Shown: positions 45,740 to 53,372 of the stretch, piece after piece
Position numbering within the stretch: the stretch's first letter is position 1
How the letters are laid out: each line of letters begins with the position of its first letter
Program-made: the position numbers and the translations under genes
From: Lachnospiraceae bacterium UBA7050
GTDB taxonomy: Bacteria > Bacillota > Clostridia > Lachnospirales > Lachnospiraceae
Reading direction: 5' to 3'
Assembly: GCA_002493905.1 (NCBI GenBank)
Contig: DLAJ01000007.1
Coordinates: forward strand, 192,295-256,294
DNA: 64,000 nt
The notes under the pieces: model-generated
The model's input: the letters and a program-made list of their open reading frames with translations, nothing else
Told to the model about the DNA's origin: nothing
Databases searched by the model: none

Positions 45740-46351
45740 TTATTCCAGAAAAGCGAACGGAAATTTTGCATCTGAATGAATAAATTGTATCAGCAGATAT
45801 GCGCACCGCAGAGAAACCCGCTCTTCACGAAGAATCCTCTTTGCTTCGGCGCGGTCCGCAAACAACACCTGAATGGATTCGGTTGCCTCCTTGAAATCCG
45901 TCCGCGGTATACCCGAAGCATAGCCGAACACAGCCTGCGAGCTCTCGTCCGTCATGCCAGCACCCAGAAAAAACGCCCTGCGGTACGACGAATCCCCGCC
46001 CTCATAGACCGTAAACGTAAGTCCCGTCTCCTCCTTCATCTCACGCACCGCTGCCTGCGCAGCCGTCTCTTCCCCGTCGATCAGTCCTGCCGGAAGCTCA
46101 TAAAGCCATGCGTCAATCGGATAGCGGTACTGCCGTATGAGCACAAGTTTATCGGGCTCCTCCTTTAAGACAGGATAAATGACAATTCCCTCCGCATGTG
46201 CATCATGCGTACGCGCCTTAATCTGATCGGTATCGTTACGGCTCGCAAAATAATACGAAAATGGCTGCCCGCTTTCTGTAAGCGCATCCATCTCATATAA
46301 ATTCAAAAACCGGTTCTCCGTCTGTTTGCGAATGTCAGTATATCGTTTCAT
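45740..46351 (-). CDS. Nudix hydrolase, ADP-ribose pyrophosphatase-like
   Basis: 203 residues with the full Nudix box GLIDGEETAAQAAVREMKEETG and upstream LVLIRQYRYPIDAWLYELPAG, the pattern of ADP-sugar pyrophosphatases (here quoted in short form: the box spans about residues 89-111). It would hydrolyse ADP-ribose or a related nucleoside diphosphate sugar with Mg2+. GGGAGGAACAG precedes its ATG. It is divergent from the XRE gene and upstream of the GH2 operon; a direct link to mannan use is not evident. Confidence 0.9.
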   Translation of the reverse strand: MKRYTDIRKQTENRFLNLYEMDALTESGQPFSYYFASRNDTDQIKARTHDAHAEGIVIYPVLKEEPDKLVLIRQYRYPIDAWLYELPAGLIDGEETAAQAAVREMKEETGLTFTVYEGGDSSYRRAFFLGAGMTDESSQAVFGYASGIPRTDFKEATESIQVLFADRAEAKRILREERVSLRCAYLLIQFIHSDAKFPFAFLE

Positions 46352-46513
46352 CTGTTCCTCCCGCTGTATCTGTATAGAATGGTTTCCGCTTCTGCCTTTT
46401 TGTGCATATCCACCATTTCTCCATATATTCCCGATTTTAGCGAATACTACTCCCCGTTCTTTATCTACTCATACTATATAATAATACCAAAATGTATACA
46501 AATGAGGGTTATT

Positions 46514-46840
46514 ATGAATGACTTTTGTTACCAAAAAGAATTTTGCAGCCGCCTGTCCCAGCTTAGAATGAACATGGGCGTCTCTGCGCGGGATATGAGT
46601 CTGAGCCTCGGCCTAAGCGAAGGTTACGTCAATAAACTGGAAAACGGGAAAACACTTCCCAGCATGAAAACTTTTTTTACAATCTGCGATTACTTTGAGA
46701 TCACACCGCAGGAATTTTTTGATACCGGTGCCGCGTTTCCACTCGAAATCAAAGTTGCCGTTCAGGAATTGAGCAAAATGAGCATGGTGCAGTTAGAGCG
46801 TCTGGTTGGCATTATGAAAGATATGAACCATGGAAAATAA
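46514..46840 (+). CDS. XRE-family helix-turn-helix regulator
   Basis: 108 residues and the only well-supported plus-strand gene in the window. HTH at about 10-65 (LSQLRMNMGVSARDMSLSLG, LSEGYVNKLENGKTLPSMKT) and a short helical C-terminal part. GAGGG lies five bases before the ATG at 46514; the long upstream extension in the same frame is not coding-like. TATAAT at 46477-46482 is a possible -10 box and the palindrome TGTATACA (46495-46502) lies in the leader. Target unknown; the gene is divergent from the Nudix gene and faces the BlaI gene. Confidence 0.85.
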   Translation: MNDFCYQKEFCSRLSQLRMNMGVSARDMSLSLGLSEGYVNKLENGKTLPSMKTFFTICDYFEITPQEFFDTGAAFPLEIKVAVQELSKMSMVQLERLVGIMKDMNHGK

Positions 46841-46897
46841 ACGCTTTTTTGTGCCCACCCCGCCAGGCTGTATCGCGGACATATACCCCTGCGCAAT

Positions 46898-46972
46898 GCA
46901 AAAAAGAGGATTCGCCGCAAGAGATTCTTCCATTATTACAGAATTTCTCTTCGTAAAATCCTCTTTTTTTGC
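46898..46972 (+). terminator. Long hairpin terminator between the XRE and BlaI-like genes
   Basis: Outer arms GCAAAAAAGAGGATT (46898-46912) and AATCCTCTTTTTTTGC (46957-46972), with an inner AAGAGATTCT/AGAATTTCTCTT arm. Runs of A and T on the two sides allow it to act for both converging genes. The rest of 46841-47083 shows no convincing gene; a 26-codon minus-strand frame starting near 47065 lacks a ribosome-binding site. Confidence 0.8.
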
Positions 46973-47083
46973 GCGAAAGCTCCCCTATGTACGACCTCTT
47001 CTTACCCGTCCACAGCCTCGGGAACCTTTCTCCGCTTCCAACAGTGCAAACTCCTCAGCATCCATAGATGATTGTCTTATCAA

Positions 47084-47464
47084 TCAAAGCTTATTGACCA
47101 ATTCTTTGATGATCTCAATCTCGTCGCTGCGCAGCGGCCTTTTATCATTCAGAGCGCATAACAATTCTCCTGCGTTATTGTTGCCCCAAAACTCAACGCA
47201 GTGTTTAATCATTCTGTCACCGTAATCCTTCGCGCTCACTAACGGCTGATAGAAGAACGTCCGCCCGCTGCGATAGGAAGTCAGGAAATTTTTTCTAACC
47301 AGTCTCGCCAGAAAAGTCGACACGGTCTGCGGCTTCCACGCCTTACCAAAACGCTCATTCACGCCTTTTACGATATCCGGCAGCGTCAGCTCCTCTTCGG
47401 ATTCCCAAATAATCTTCATTACCAACTGTTCGCATTCTGTCAGATTTGTCTTGTCTTTACTCAT
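47084..47464 (-). CDS. BlaI/MecI/CopY-family transcriptional repressor
   Basis: 126 residues with a winged helix (LTECEQLVMKIIWESEEELT, WKPQTVSTFLARLVRKNFL) and a helical dimerisation tail, the usual size. In many bacteria these repressors pair with a BlaR1/MecR1 sensor peptidase; no such gene is nearby, so it is an orphan. AAGGAGAG precedes the ATG. A palindrome covers its promoter at 47589-47617, which argues for autoregulation. Downstream it faces the XRE gene; upstream lies the MurT/GatD-like pair, making a cell-wall-related target plausible but unproven. Confidence 0.88.
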   Translation of the reverse strand: MSKDKTNLTECEQLVMKIIWESEEELTLPDIVKGVNERFGKAWKPQTVSTFLARLVRKNFLTSYRSGRTFFYQPLVSAKDYGDRMIKHCVEFWGNNNAGELLCALNDKRPLRSDEIEIIKELVNKL

Positions 47465-47588
47465 CTTCTCTCTCCTTCTGTCTCATAAGCCGGGCAAGCC
47501 GCCTCGTTTTTTTCCGCCAATACCCCGTACCACAGACATCATGACCGCCGTAACGCATGGGATACCCGCATATTTTCGTTTCCTTTAT

Positions 47589-47619
47589 GATAATAGAGAT
47601 AAACCTCTCTATTTATCAA
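47589..47619 (-). promoter_or_regulatory. Promoter with overlapping operator for the BlaI-like gene
   Basis: Minus-strand TTGATA (47619-47614) and TATTAT (47595-47590) with an 18-bp spacer. A near-perfect palindrome (GATAATAGAG and CTCTATTTATC, 47589-47617) covers both boxes. This is the layout expected of an autorepressing BlaI-type regulator, although the core is not the TACA/TGTA of classical BlaI and MecI operators. Confidence 0.6.
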
Positions 47620-47624
47620 CTTAC

Positions 47625-48374
47625 CTAAAGCAGTACGAACTCGGTAGATTCATACTGTTTCACACGCTCTTCATAGGCATCACGCATTGCACTCTCATAA
47701 ACCAAGTGTGGTTCTGCCGCTCCGAGCTGTTTCTGAATATATAATGCAAAATCCGGGTTCAGGATCAGAATCGGTCCAATTGTATAAGTTCCCAGAAAGC
47801 GATTCCTCCGGACCCCCTCATACCTGCTCTCGCGGTTGAGTCCATCCCCCTTCGTGACCTCATACAGAAACTCTGTATGGTTGTCGCCGTAGCTTAAAGT
47901 AAACTGGCTCTTAAAGCCGACAAGTGTCATGTTTTCAAACCGTCCCATGACCGCACTGTTATAGCGGTGAAACATATCCCGTTTTGCCGTATAATGGAAC
48001 AATCCAAGTCCCTCAATGCGGCTTCCATCCTCATTTTCAATTGCATCCCAGAAAACCTCGATGGCATTTCCCGTGATCAAAAAAAGGACGTTTTCCCTGA
48101 TCATTTCTTCGATACGCGCACGGTACGGTTTCAGTTTCTCTATGACAAGCTCCTGTCCGCGCTCCGTCATCGGCCCCATGTAGATCATATCGGGGGTCTG
48201 CTCCGCAAAATACGGTTCGACGCTCAGCGTATCTTCCACATACCGGGCATCCGGCATGCAGAGTTTCAAATATCGGATATTGGCATGATCTCCATAAAGA
48301 TTTGCGATCTCCGGAAACAGGGTCTCCACAACAACGTCTTTTTTCTCTTTCACATCAGACATTGTCAGACTCAC
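47625..48374 (-). CDS. GatD-like glutamine amidotransferase homologue lacking catalytic Cys and His
   Basis: 249 residues related to GatD, the glutaminase half of the lipid II amidating complex (LFPEIANLYGDHANIRYL, IEGLGLFHYTAKRD, LVGFKSQ, NRFLGTYTIGPIL). In GatD the nucleophile is Cys in ICGGYQ and the base is His in YLHGPIL. Here the aligned segments read ITGNAIE and YTIGPIL, so Cys becomes Thr and His becomes Ile. It should not release ammonia from glutamine. The GTG start at 48374 overlaps the MurT stop by four bases (GTGA), with GGAG six bases upstream. The pair is translationally coupled and probably forms a complex of altered function. Confidence 0.87.
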   Translation of the reverse strand: MSLTMSDVKEKKDVVVETLFPEIANLYGDHANIRYLKLCMPDARYVEDTLSVEPYFAEQTPDMIYMGPMTERGQELVIEKLKPYRARIEEMIRENVLFLITGNAIEVFWDAIENEDGSRIEGLGLFHYTAKRDMFHRYNSAVMGRFENMTLVGFKSQFTLSYGDNHTEFLYEVTKGDGLNRESRYEGVRRNRFLGTYTIGPILILNPDFALYIQKQLGAAEPHLVYESAMRDAYEERVKQYESTEFVLL

Positions 48375-49735
48375 GCTCCTCTCCTGCGGATCAATTCTTC
48401 GATTTTTTGATGCAGCTTGTGGGACAAATCCGGTTTATAGCACTGATGCAGTACAAATACCTTCTCCGTTCCGTCCAGACCAAGGTAGTCCGGCGCTTCC
48501 TCGTCCGTCATGCCAATCACAATCTTTTCTTCCGGGATTCCCGCCATCATCAGCCTGAGCTTCTGGTCCTTTGCCCGGTTACCCGGTATCACAATCCGCT
48601 TTACAAGAGGCGAATTCAGCTTCTCATAATCGCAGTCATACATCCATGTCATATTTTCCAACACTTTTTCGTCATCCAGCAAAAACAAAATCTCTTTCGT
48701 TCCCGGCTCCTTGGACAAATAGTCAAACACCACGGAACAAGCCACGGGATTGTGCTCTTTTGCCATATGATCAATCACGTCGATGCCGTTCACCGTCGTC
48801 TTGTTATAACGCGTGTCCACAATATGAAGCTTGGAAAAACCGTCACGCAGTTCATCCGGGCTCATACCCATCTCGCGCAGCAGCGTTGTCACTGCAACCT
48901 GATTGTAAACGTTAAAAATGCTGTCGCTGATCAATGAATAGACCTGCGCGTCTCCGCGCTCAGTCAATACCATTCTGCGCTCCTTGAAATCCACCTCCGC
49001 CTCATAATCAGGTACGGGCGAGGCAAATCCGCAGTTTGGACAGTGCGCTTTCCCGATCTGATGGTAACGCACATAGTCGTAGTCAAGCTTTGCCGCACAT
49101 TTCGGACAGATCTGACAGTCGTTGATGATATTCTGACAGGTCTTAGTATCAGTGGGCAGACGGCTGATGCTGTAATACACGCGCGGATTGTCCGGCGCAA
49201 CGCCGCTGCTGATCAGGTCGTCCGCATTTAGGATCAGCTTCGTCTCAGGCTGCATATATGCTGATATGATTCCTGCAATATACTCCGCATGCGCATTCCG
49301 GATGATCGAATCGCGGAACAGATTCGTACACACCACATAATCCGGTTTTATGAACGGATAAATATGCATGGAGCTGCGCTCATCAACCTCAATGACGCCC
49401 CATTCGGTCTTAGACCGGCCTCCAAGCGTCGCATTCACAAGAAATGCACATGCCACACCCGCCTTCGTATTAGAGCCCTTCCGGTTATTTGTTGTCCGGA
49501 TGCCCTCCGCTTCCAGCAGATCAACCAAAAGATTCGACACCGTCGTCTTACCGTTGGTGCCCGTCACACCGATCAGGTTCTTCGGGCGTCCAACCTGTCC
49601 CATAAAATCGGGGCAGATCTGAAGCGCCAGCTTCCCCGGAAAAAACGTTGCGTTCATACCGAGCAGTCTCTGTGTTGCGTATGCAAGCTTTCCGACAAAC
49701 ATGGCTGCATAAAATCTTGCCGTTCTCTTTGCCAT
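48371..49735 (-). CDS. MurT-like Mur ligase with DUF1727 domain
   Basis: About 454 residues. The Mur ligase ATP site GVTGTNGKTT, the carbamylated-Lys region and WGVIEVDERSS are intact. The zinc-ribbon insertion typical of MurT is present (CPKCAAKLDYDY and CPNCGF). The C-terminal DUF1727 region diverges: where MurT has an ADGxDxSW-type stretch holding the triad Asp, this protein reads KVLENMTWMYD. MurT amidates the Glu of lipid II using ammonia from GatD; with a dead GatD partner the reaction here may differ. ATG 49735 is chosen for GGGAGGAG five bases upstream; the extension to 49840 covers the promoter. Confidence 0.88.
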   Translation of the reverse strand: MAKRTARFYAAMFVGKLAYATQRLLGMNATFFPGKLALQICPDFMGQVGRPKNLIGVTGTNGKTTVSNLLVDLLEAEGIRTTNNRKGSNTKAGVACAFLVNATLGGRSKTEWGVIEVDERSSMHIYPFIKPDYVVCTNLFRDSIIRNAHAEYIAGIISAYMQPETKLILNADDLISSGVAPDNPRVYYSISRLPTDTKTCQNIINDCQICPKCAAKLDYDYVRYHQIGKAHCPNCGFASPVPDYEAEVDFKERRMVLTERGDAQVYSLISDSIFNVYNQVAVTTLLREMGMSPDELRDGFSKLHIVDTRYNKTTVNGIDVIDHMAKEHNPVACSVVFDYLSKEPGTKEILFLLDDEKVLENMTWMYDCDYEKLNSPLVKRIVIPGNRAKDQKLRLMMAGIPEEKIVIGMTDEEAPDYLGLDGTEKVFVLHQCYKPDLSHKLHQKIEELIRRRGA

Positions 49736-49748
49736 TGCCGCTCCTCCC

Positions 49749-49773
49749 TGCAAAATAGACTGCTCATTTTGCA
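49749..49773 (-). repeat. Inverted repeat in the murT-like leader
   Basis: TGCAAAAT, nine bases, ATTTTGCA, between the promoter and the ribosome-binding site of the MurT-like gene. It may be an operator; the nearby XRE or BlaI-like protein could be the ligand, but nothing in the sequence proves this. Confidence 0.45.
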
Positions 49774-49787
49774 CAATTTCATTCTTT

Positions 49788-49816
49788 ATTCTACTATCTT
49801 TATCAAAAAAAAGCAA
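49788..49816 (-). promoter_or_regulatory. Promoter of the murT-like/gatD-like operon
   Basis: Minus-strand TTGCTT (49816-49811) and TAGAAT (49793-49788) separated by exactly 17 bp, about 55 bp ahead of the start codon. Confidence 0.65.
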
Positions 49817-49866
49817 TCTCCAATTTACAATTTCCGGCAAATCTTATTGAACTTTTTGTATTTTTC

Positions 49867-51564
49867 TTAAAAAACCAACCCGCGGTAGCGGTTAATGCAG
49901 GCAAACAGTTCCTGTCTGCGCGGCCTTGCCAGCGACACTAAAACCCCGCCGCGCCCAAGCAGTGCTTCCGGTCCTTCCCTTTCTAATTCCGCCTCCAATG
50001 CGTCCACAGCCTGCGCAATTGTCCGTACCCCGTTAAACTGCCTCTCCTCCAGCACTTTCAATGCATAGCCAAGCGCACGCGTCTGTTCTTCGTCCTTCAG
50101 CTGCTCAACGCCCCTCAGCACCACGGTATTTTTCGCAAGGGATACCTCATCCTTACCGAACGTCTTAATCTTTAGACGCTCTTCTGAAAGAAGCTGTCTG
50201 TCAGGCTTCGGGCAGCGTTTTCCATCGTATGCGGGAAACGCCGTCCGCGCCGTCCCAAATACGGAAAACTGCTCCGCGGCAGCCTTTGCCTGCGCCGTGA
50301 TGTCAAGCGGAACATACTCTTTCATCTGAATCACGGTATCCGCCACATGAAAATACGAACCGCTGCTGCCCGCCACAAGAATCGTTGACACGCCCTTTTG
50401 ATCATACAGCCCGTTCACCCGCTCAATAAACGGCGTGATCGGCTCTTCCTCACTCTTTACAACCTCCTGCATCAGGCGGTCCCTGATCATAAAGTTCGTC
50501 GCCGATGTATCCTCATCCATGAGCAGCAGCAGACTGCCGCTCTCAACGGCCTCCATGAGCCCTGCCGCCTGCGACGTACTCCCGCTGGCGTCCTCCGTGT
50601 AAAAATGCGCTGTATCCTTCTTATTTGGCAGATGTCTGATAAACGGCGTAATATCCACGTTTGCGATACTCCTGCCGTCCTCCGCACGCAGCTTTACCGC
50701 GCTTTCCTGCGTAATGACAAGCTCCCTGCCGTCCCCGCCGATATGATTGTAGACGCCGTCCTGAATCGCCTGTAATACCGTCGATTTCCCGTGGTAGCCT
50801 CCGCCCACGAACAGCGTGACGCCCTCGCGGATTCCCATACCGCTCACCGCTCCCCGGTTCGGAAGTGAAAACGTTACACGCAGCGATTCGGGCGACGCGA
50901 ACGGCACCGCCCCGGCAAGCGGCTTGTCCGATACACCGCTCTGCCTTGGCAGAACCGAACCGTCCGCAATGAACGCACAAAGCCCGCGCTCCGAAAGATG
51001 CTCCCGGATATACTGCTGATCCTCGCAGAGCGCGACTGCCCCGGCAAGCGCTTTCCGGTCAATATTGGCATAGTAAAGACTTTTCCTCACACAGTCCGGC
51101 AGAATGCCAAACAGAATCTTTTCCAGTTCTCCCGCGTTGACCGAGCGGCCGTTTGCCGGGAATCCGACTTCAAAGCGCACAATGATCTGTTTTTCATCCG
51201 CCCTGCATGCCGTGCGCTCCAAAACCTCCTGCCCGCAGCGCGATACTGCAAGCAGACCGCTCTTTCCGGAGCCCTTCGCCTGAAAACTGCCTCCCTTAAT
51301 CTGCCGCGCAAATAACCGCGTCAGATGATCCTGAAAGGTAATTCTCTTATGCTTTTCTGAAAAATACTCCTTTGGAAATCCGGCTTTTACCATCGGCACA
51401 TGAACCGACACCCGCGACGGCGCCGCAAAAGGGTCTCCCTGCACATGATCAATGGAAAGCACATAGCCCCCAAACTCATATTCTCCGCGCAGCTCCTTAT
51501 ACGCCGGATACCCCCGGTGGTCAATGCTGCGCAGTTTCGACTGTAATTCACTTGATGTTTTCAT
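49867..51564 (-). CDS. Predicted ABC-class P-loop ATPase (COG3044-like)
   Basis: 565 residues, soluble. The P-loop is FVGGGYHGKSTVL and Walker B is LLLMDEDTSATNFMIRD; an N-terminal domain of about 200 residues (MKTSSELQSKLRSIDHRGYP) precedes them. This matches the family described as predicted ATPases of the ABC class, with no transmembrane domain and no known substrate. The ATG at 51564 has GAGG six bases upstream. It is next to the MurT-like gene but that gene has its own promoter, so joint function is uncertain. Confidence 0.86.
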   Translation of the reverse strand: MKTSSELQSKLRSIDHRGYPAYKELRGEYEFGGYVLSIDHVQGDPFAAPSRVSVHVPMVKAGFPKEYFSEKHKRITFQDHLTRLFARQIKGGSFQAKGSGKSGLLAVSRCGQEVLERTACRADEKQIIVRFEVGFPANGRSVNAGELEKILFGILPDCVRKSLYYANIDRKALAGAVALCEDQQYIREHLSERGLCAFIADGSVLPRQSGVSDKPLAGAVPFASPESLRVTFSLPNRGAVSGMGIREGVTLFVGGGYHGKSTVLQAIQDGVYNHIGGDGRELVITQESAVKLRAEDGRSIANVDITPFIRHLPNKKDTAHFYTEDASGSTSQAAGLMEAVESGSLLLLMDEDTSATNFMIRDRLMQEVVKSEEEPITPFIERVNGLYDQKGVSTILVAGSSGSYFHVADTVIQMKEYVPLDITAQAKAAAEQFSVFGTARTAFPAYDGKRCPKPDRQLLSEERLKIKTFGKDEVSLAKNTVVLRGVEQLKDEEQTRALGYALKVLEERQFNGVRTIAQAVDALEAELEREGPEALLGRGGVLVSLARPRRQELFACINRYRGLVF

Positions 51565-51583
51565 TATAAACCTCACTAATTCC

Positions 51584-51679
51584 CATGCATATCGGAGCCG
51601 TTTATTGCGATAACATGCGTTGGAAATCTCAAATTTACGGCTCCGATCAAGGCAGCCGCCTGCTCTGACTCAAATTCCC
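51584..51679 (-). repeat. Structured interspersed repeat, copy A
   Basis: About 95 bp between the GH43 stop and the ATPase start. It aligns to 60493-60585: the 55-bp core from GTTTATTGCGAT to CGATCAAGGCA has about nine mismatches, and TCTGACTCAAATT is identical. A 10-bp stem ATCGGAGCCG/CGGCTCCGAT closes it here. The right end overlaps the last codons of GH43. No coding capacity. Confidence 0.7.
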
Positions 51680-53304
51680 GCTCCCATCTCATAGTTCAGC
51701 CGCAGGTCCGCAAACTCCGCCCTGCAGTCCCCGACGGCATAGCAGCCGATCATCACACCCGTAAATCCTTCCACAACTTCACTTGACAAGTATTTTGCTT
51801 CCCCGGCGCCGAGATAGCGTTCTTTTCCATCCAGTTCCACAAAAAAATGATATGCGGTGTTCTCACCCTTTACAATCAGCCTTGTACTGCCTGCCGGTAC
51901 CGGAAATGCCGCCTGTATGTGTTTGATGCCGCCGATATTAAGGCGCAGAATCACTTCATACTCTTCTTTCTCCGTATGTCGTCTCCGAAGCGCCGCCTCA
52001 TAGTGCTCATTTTCGCAGGAATACAGGGTGATTCCCGCCTCCGGTATGGATACGTCCTGACGTCCGCCGCAAAGATACGGCGCGTTTTCCAGCTCCTGAT
52101 TTGCTGTTGTGCCGGCTTCCTGGAAATCCCTTTTATCTGCCTCCGGCCGTTTCTCTCCGCTCATTTCCCCCTCCGGCATATCCTGCACCTTAAGGGAAAC
52201 TGACAGAGTGAAAGCAAATTCCTTCTGCCGCATCGCGATCATTGTCGGCGAAGCCGTATCATCAAGCGTATCGCTGCCGCCGCGGAGAATCACGCGGTCT
52301 TTTTTCAGCTCGTAGCAGCTCTCATCGGGGTGGCGCAGATAACACCAGTCAATTCCGAAATCCGTATTTTCAAATGTATATTCTTTTTTCATCTTCTGCG
52401 TAAACGTGCCCGGAAGTTCATACTCAAAATCCGCCGTGCCGTCCACGCCTGCCTGAAACCATCCGTTCCGGTCAAATTTTACCGGTATCAGGAACACTTC
52501 ACGTCCCAGCGTATGATAAGGACGCCACAGGTGCATCTGGCGGAATCCGAGACAGAAAATATGCCATTCCCCGTTATAATCCTGAATCAGGTCTCCATGC
52601 CCGATACCCTGAATGATAAACGGCGCTTTGTTACGGTTTGTCAGAACCGGATTGTATGCGTAACCCTCAAACGGTCCCCATACGCTGGTACTGCGGGCAT
52701 AAGTGATCATATGTCCATACTCCGTTCCTCCCTCGGCCGCCATCAGATAATAGGAGCCGTCTATCCGGTACAGATGCGGACTCTCCAGATAACGCCCGCC
52801 GGAGCCCTGCCAGATACACCTGCTCTCTGACAGCTTTTTGCCCGTTTTCAGATCAATCTCACACTGGGTCACGCCCTCTGTGCCCTTGTCGTCGCAGCCG
52901 TTACTCATAAAATAAGTATGTCCGTCTTCAAAATAAAGCGAAGGGTCAATACCGCCCTGCGCAACATAAATCGGATCGGACCATTCTTTCTCAATATCGT
53001 CCGTATACACATAAAAATTCTGATGCGTGCTCTCATTCGTCGTTACCATGTAAAAGCGCCCTTCATGATAACGGATTGTCGGAGCAAAAATACCGCCGGA
53101 GCTTCCGACTTTTTCCAACATCACCTGGCTTTTTCTTGTGAGCACATACCCGAGCTGCTTCCAGTTAACCAAATCTTCGCTCTCAAACAGCGGCACTCCC
53201 GGAAAATACTGGAACGAACTGCATACCATATAGTATCTGCCGTTCGCGGCGCACACACTTGGGTCCGGATAAAAACCGGAAATGACAGGATTTCTGTATT
53301 TCAT
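51670..53304 (-). CDS. GH43 glycosidase (beta-xylosidase/alpha-arabinofuranosidase type)
   Basis: 544 residues, cytoplasmic. The five-bladed propeller carries the base Asp in GFYPDPSV, the pKa-modulating Asp in GGIDPSLYF and the acid Glu in YLESPHLY; a C-terminal beta-sandwich domain follows from about 325. Overall it resembles GH43 subfamily 12. A polar insertion of about 35 residues (EGEMSGEKRPEADKRDF and onward) interrupts the C-terminal domain. ATG 53304 has AGGAGG ahead; the extension to 53352 is not supported. It would act on arabinoxylo-oligosaccharides and is probably unrelated to the mannan genes. Confidence 0.92.
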   Translation of the reverse strand: MKYRNPVISGFYPDPSVCAANGRYYMVCSSFQYFPGVPLFESEDLVNWKQLGYVLTRKSQVMLEKVGSSGGIFAPTIRYHEGRFYMVTTNESTHQNFYVYTDDIEKEWSDPIYVAQGGIDPSLYFEDGHTYFMSNGCDDKGTEGVTQCEIDLKTGKKLSESRCIWQGSGGRYLESPHLYRIDGSYYLMAAEGGTEYGHMITYARSTSVWGPFEGYAYNPVLTNRNKAPFIIQGIGHGDLIQDYNGEWHIFCLGFRQMHLWRPYHTLGREVFLIPVKFDRNGWFQAGVDGTADFEYELPGTFTQKMKKEYTFENTDFGIDWCYLRHPDESCYELKKDRVILRGGSDTLDDTASPTMIAMRQKEFAFTLSVSLKVQDMPEGEMSGEKRPEADKRDFQEAGTTANQELENAPYLCGGRQDVSIPEAGITLYSCENEHYEAALRRRHTEKEEYEVILRLNIGGIKHIQAAFPVPAGSTRLIVKGENTAYHFFVELDGKERYLGAGEAKYLSSEVVEGFTGVMIGCYAVGDCRAEFADLRLNYEMGAGI

Positions 53305-53372
53305 CGCACTACCTCCTTTTTCCTGTATGCAGAATGATACCGCTGAATACAACCATTTTTATCGGCGTTTCC

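Noticed and set aside
46997..47074. Minus-strand mini-frame of about 26 codons after the BlaI-like gene
   Set aside because: No Shine-Dalgarno, biased toward Arg/Gly at the end, and no recognisable similarity.
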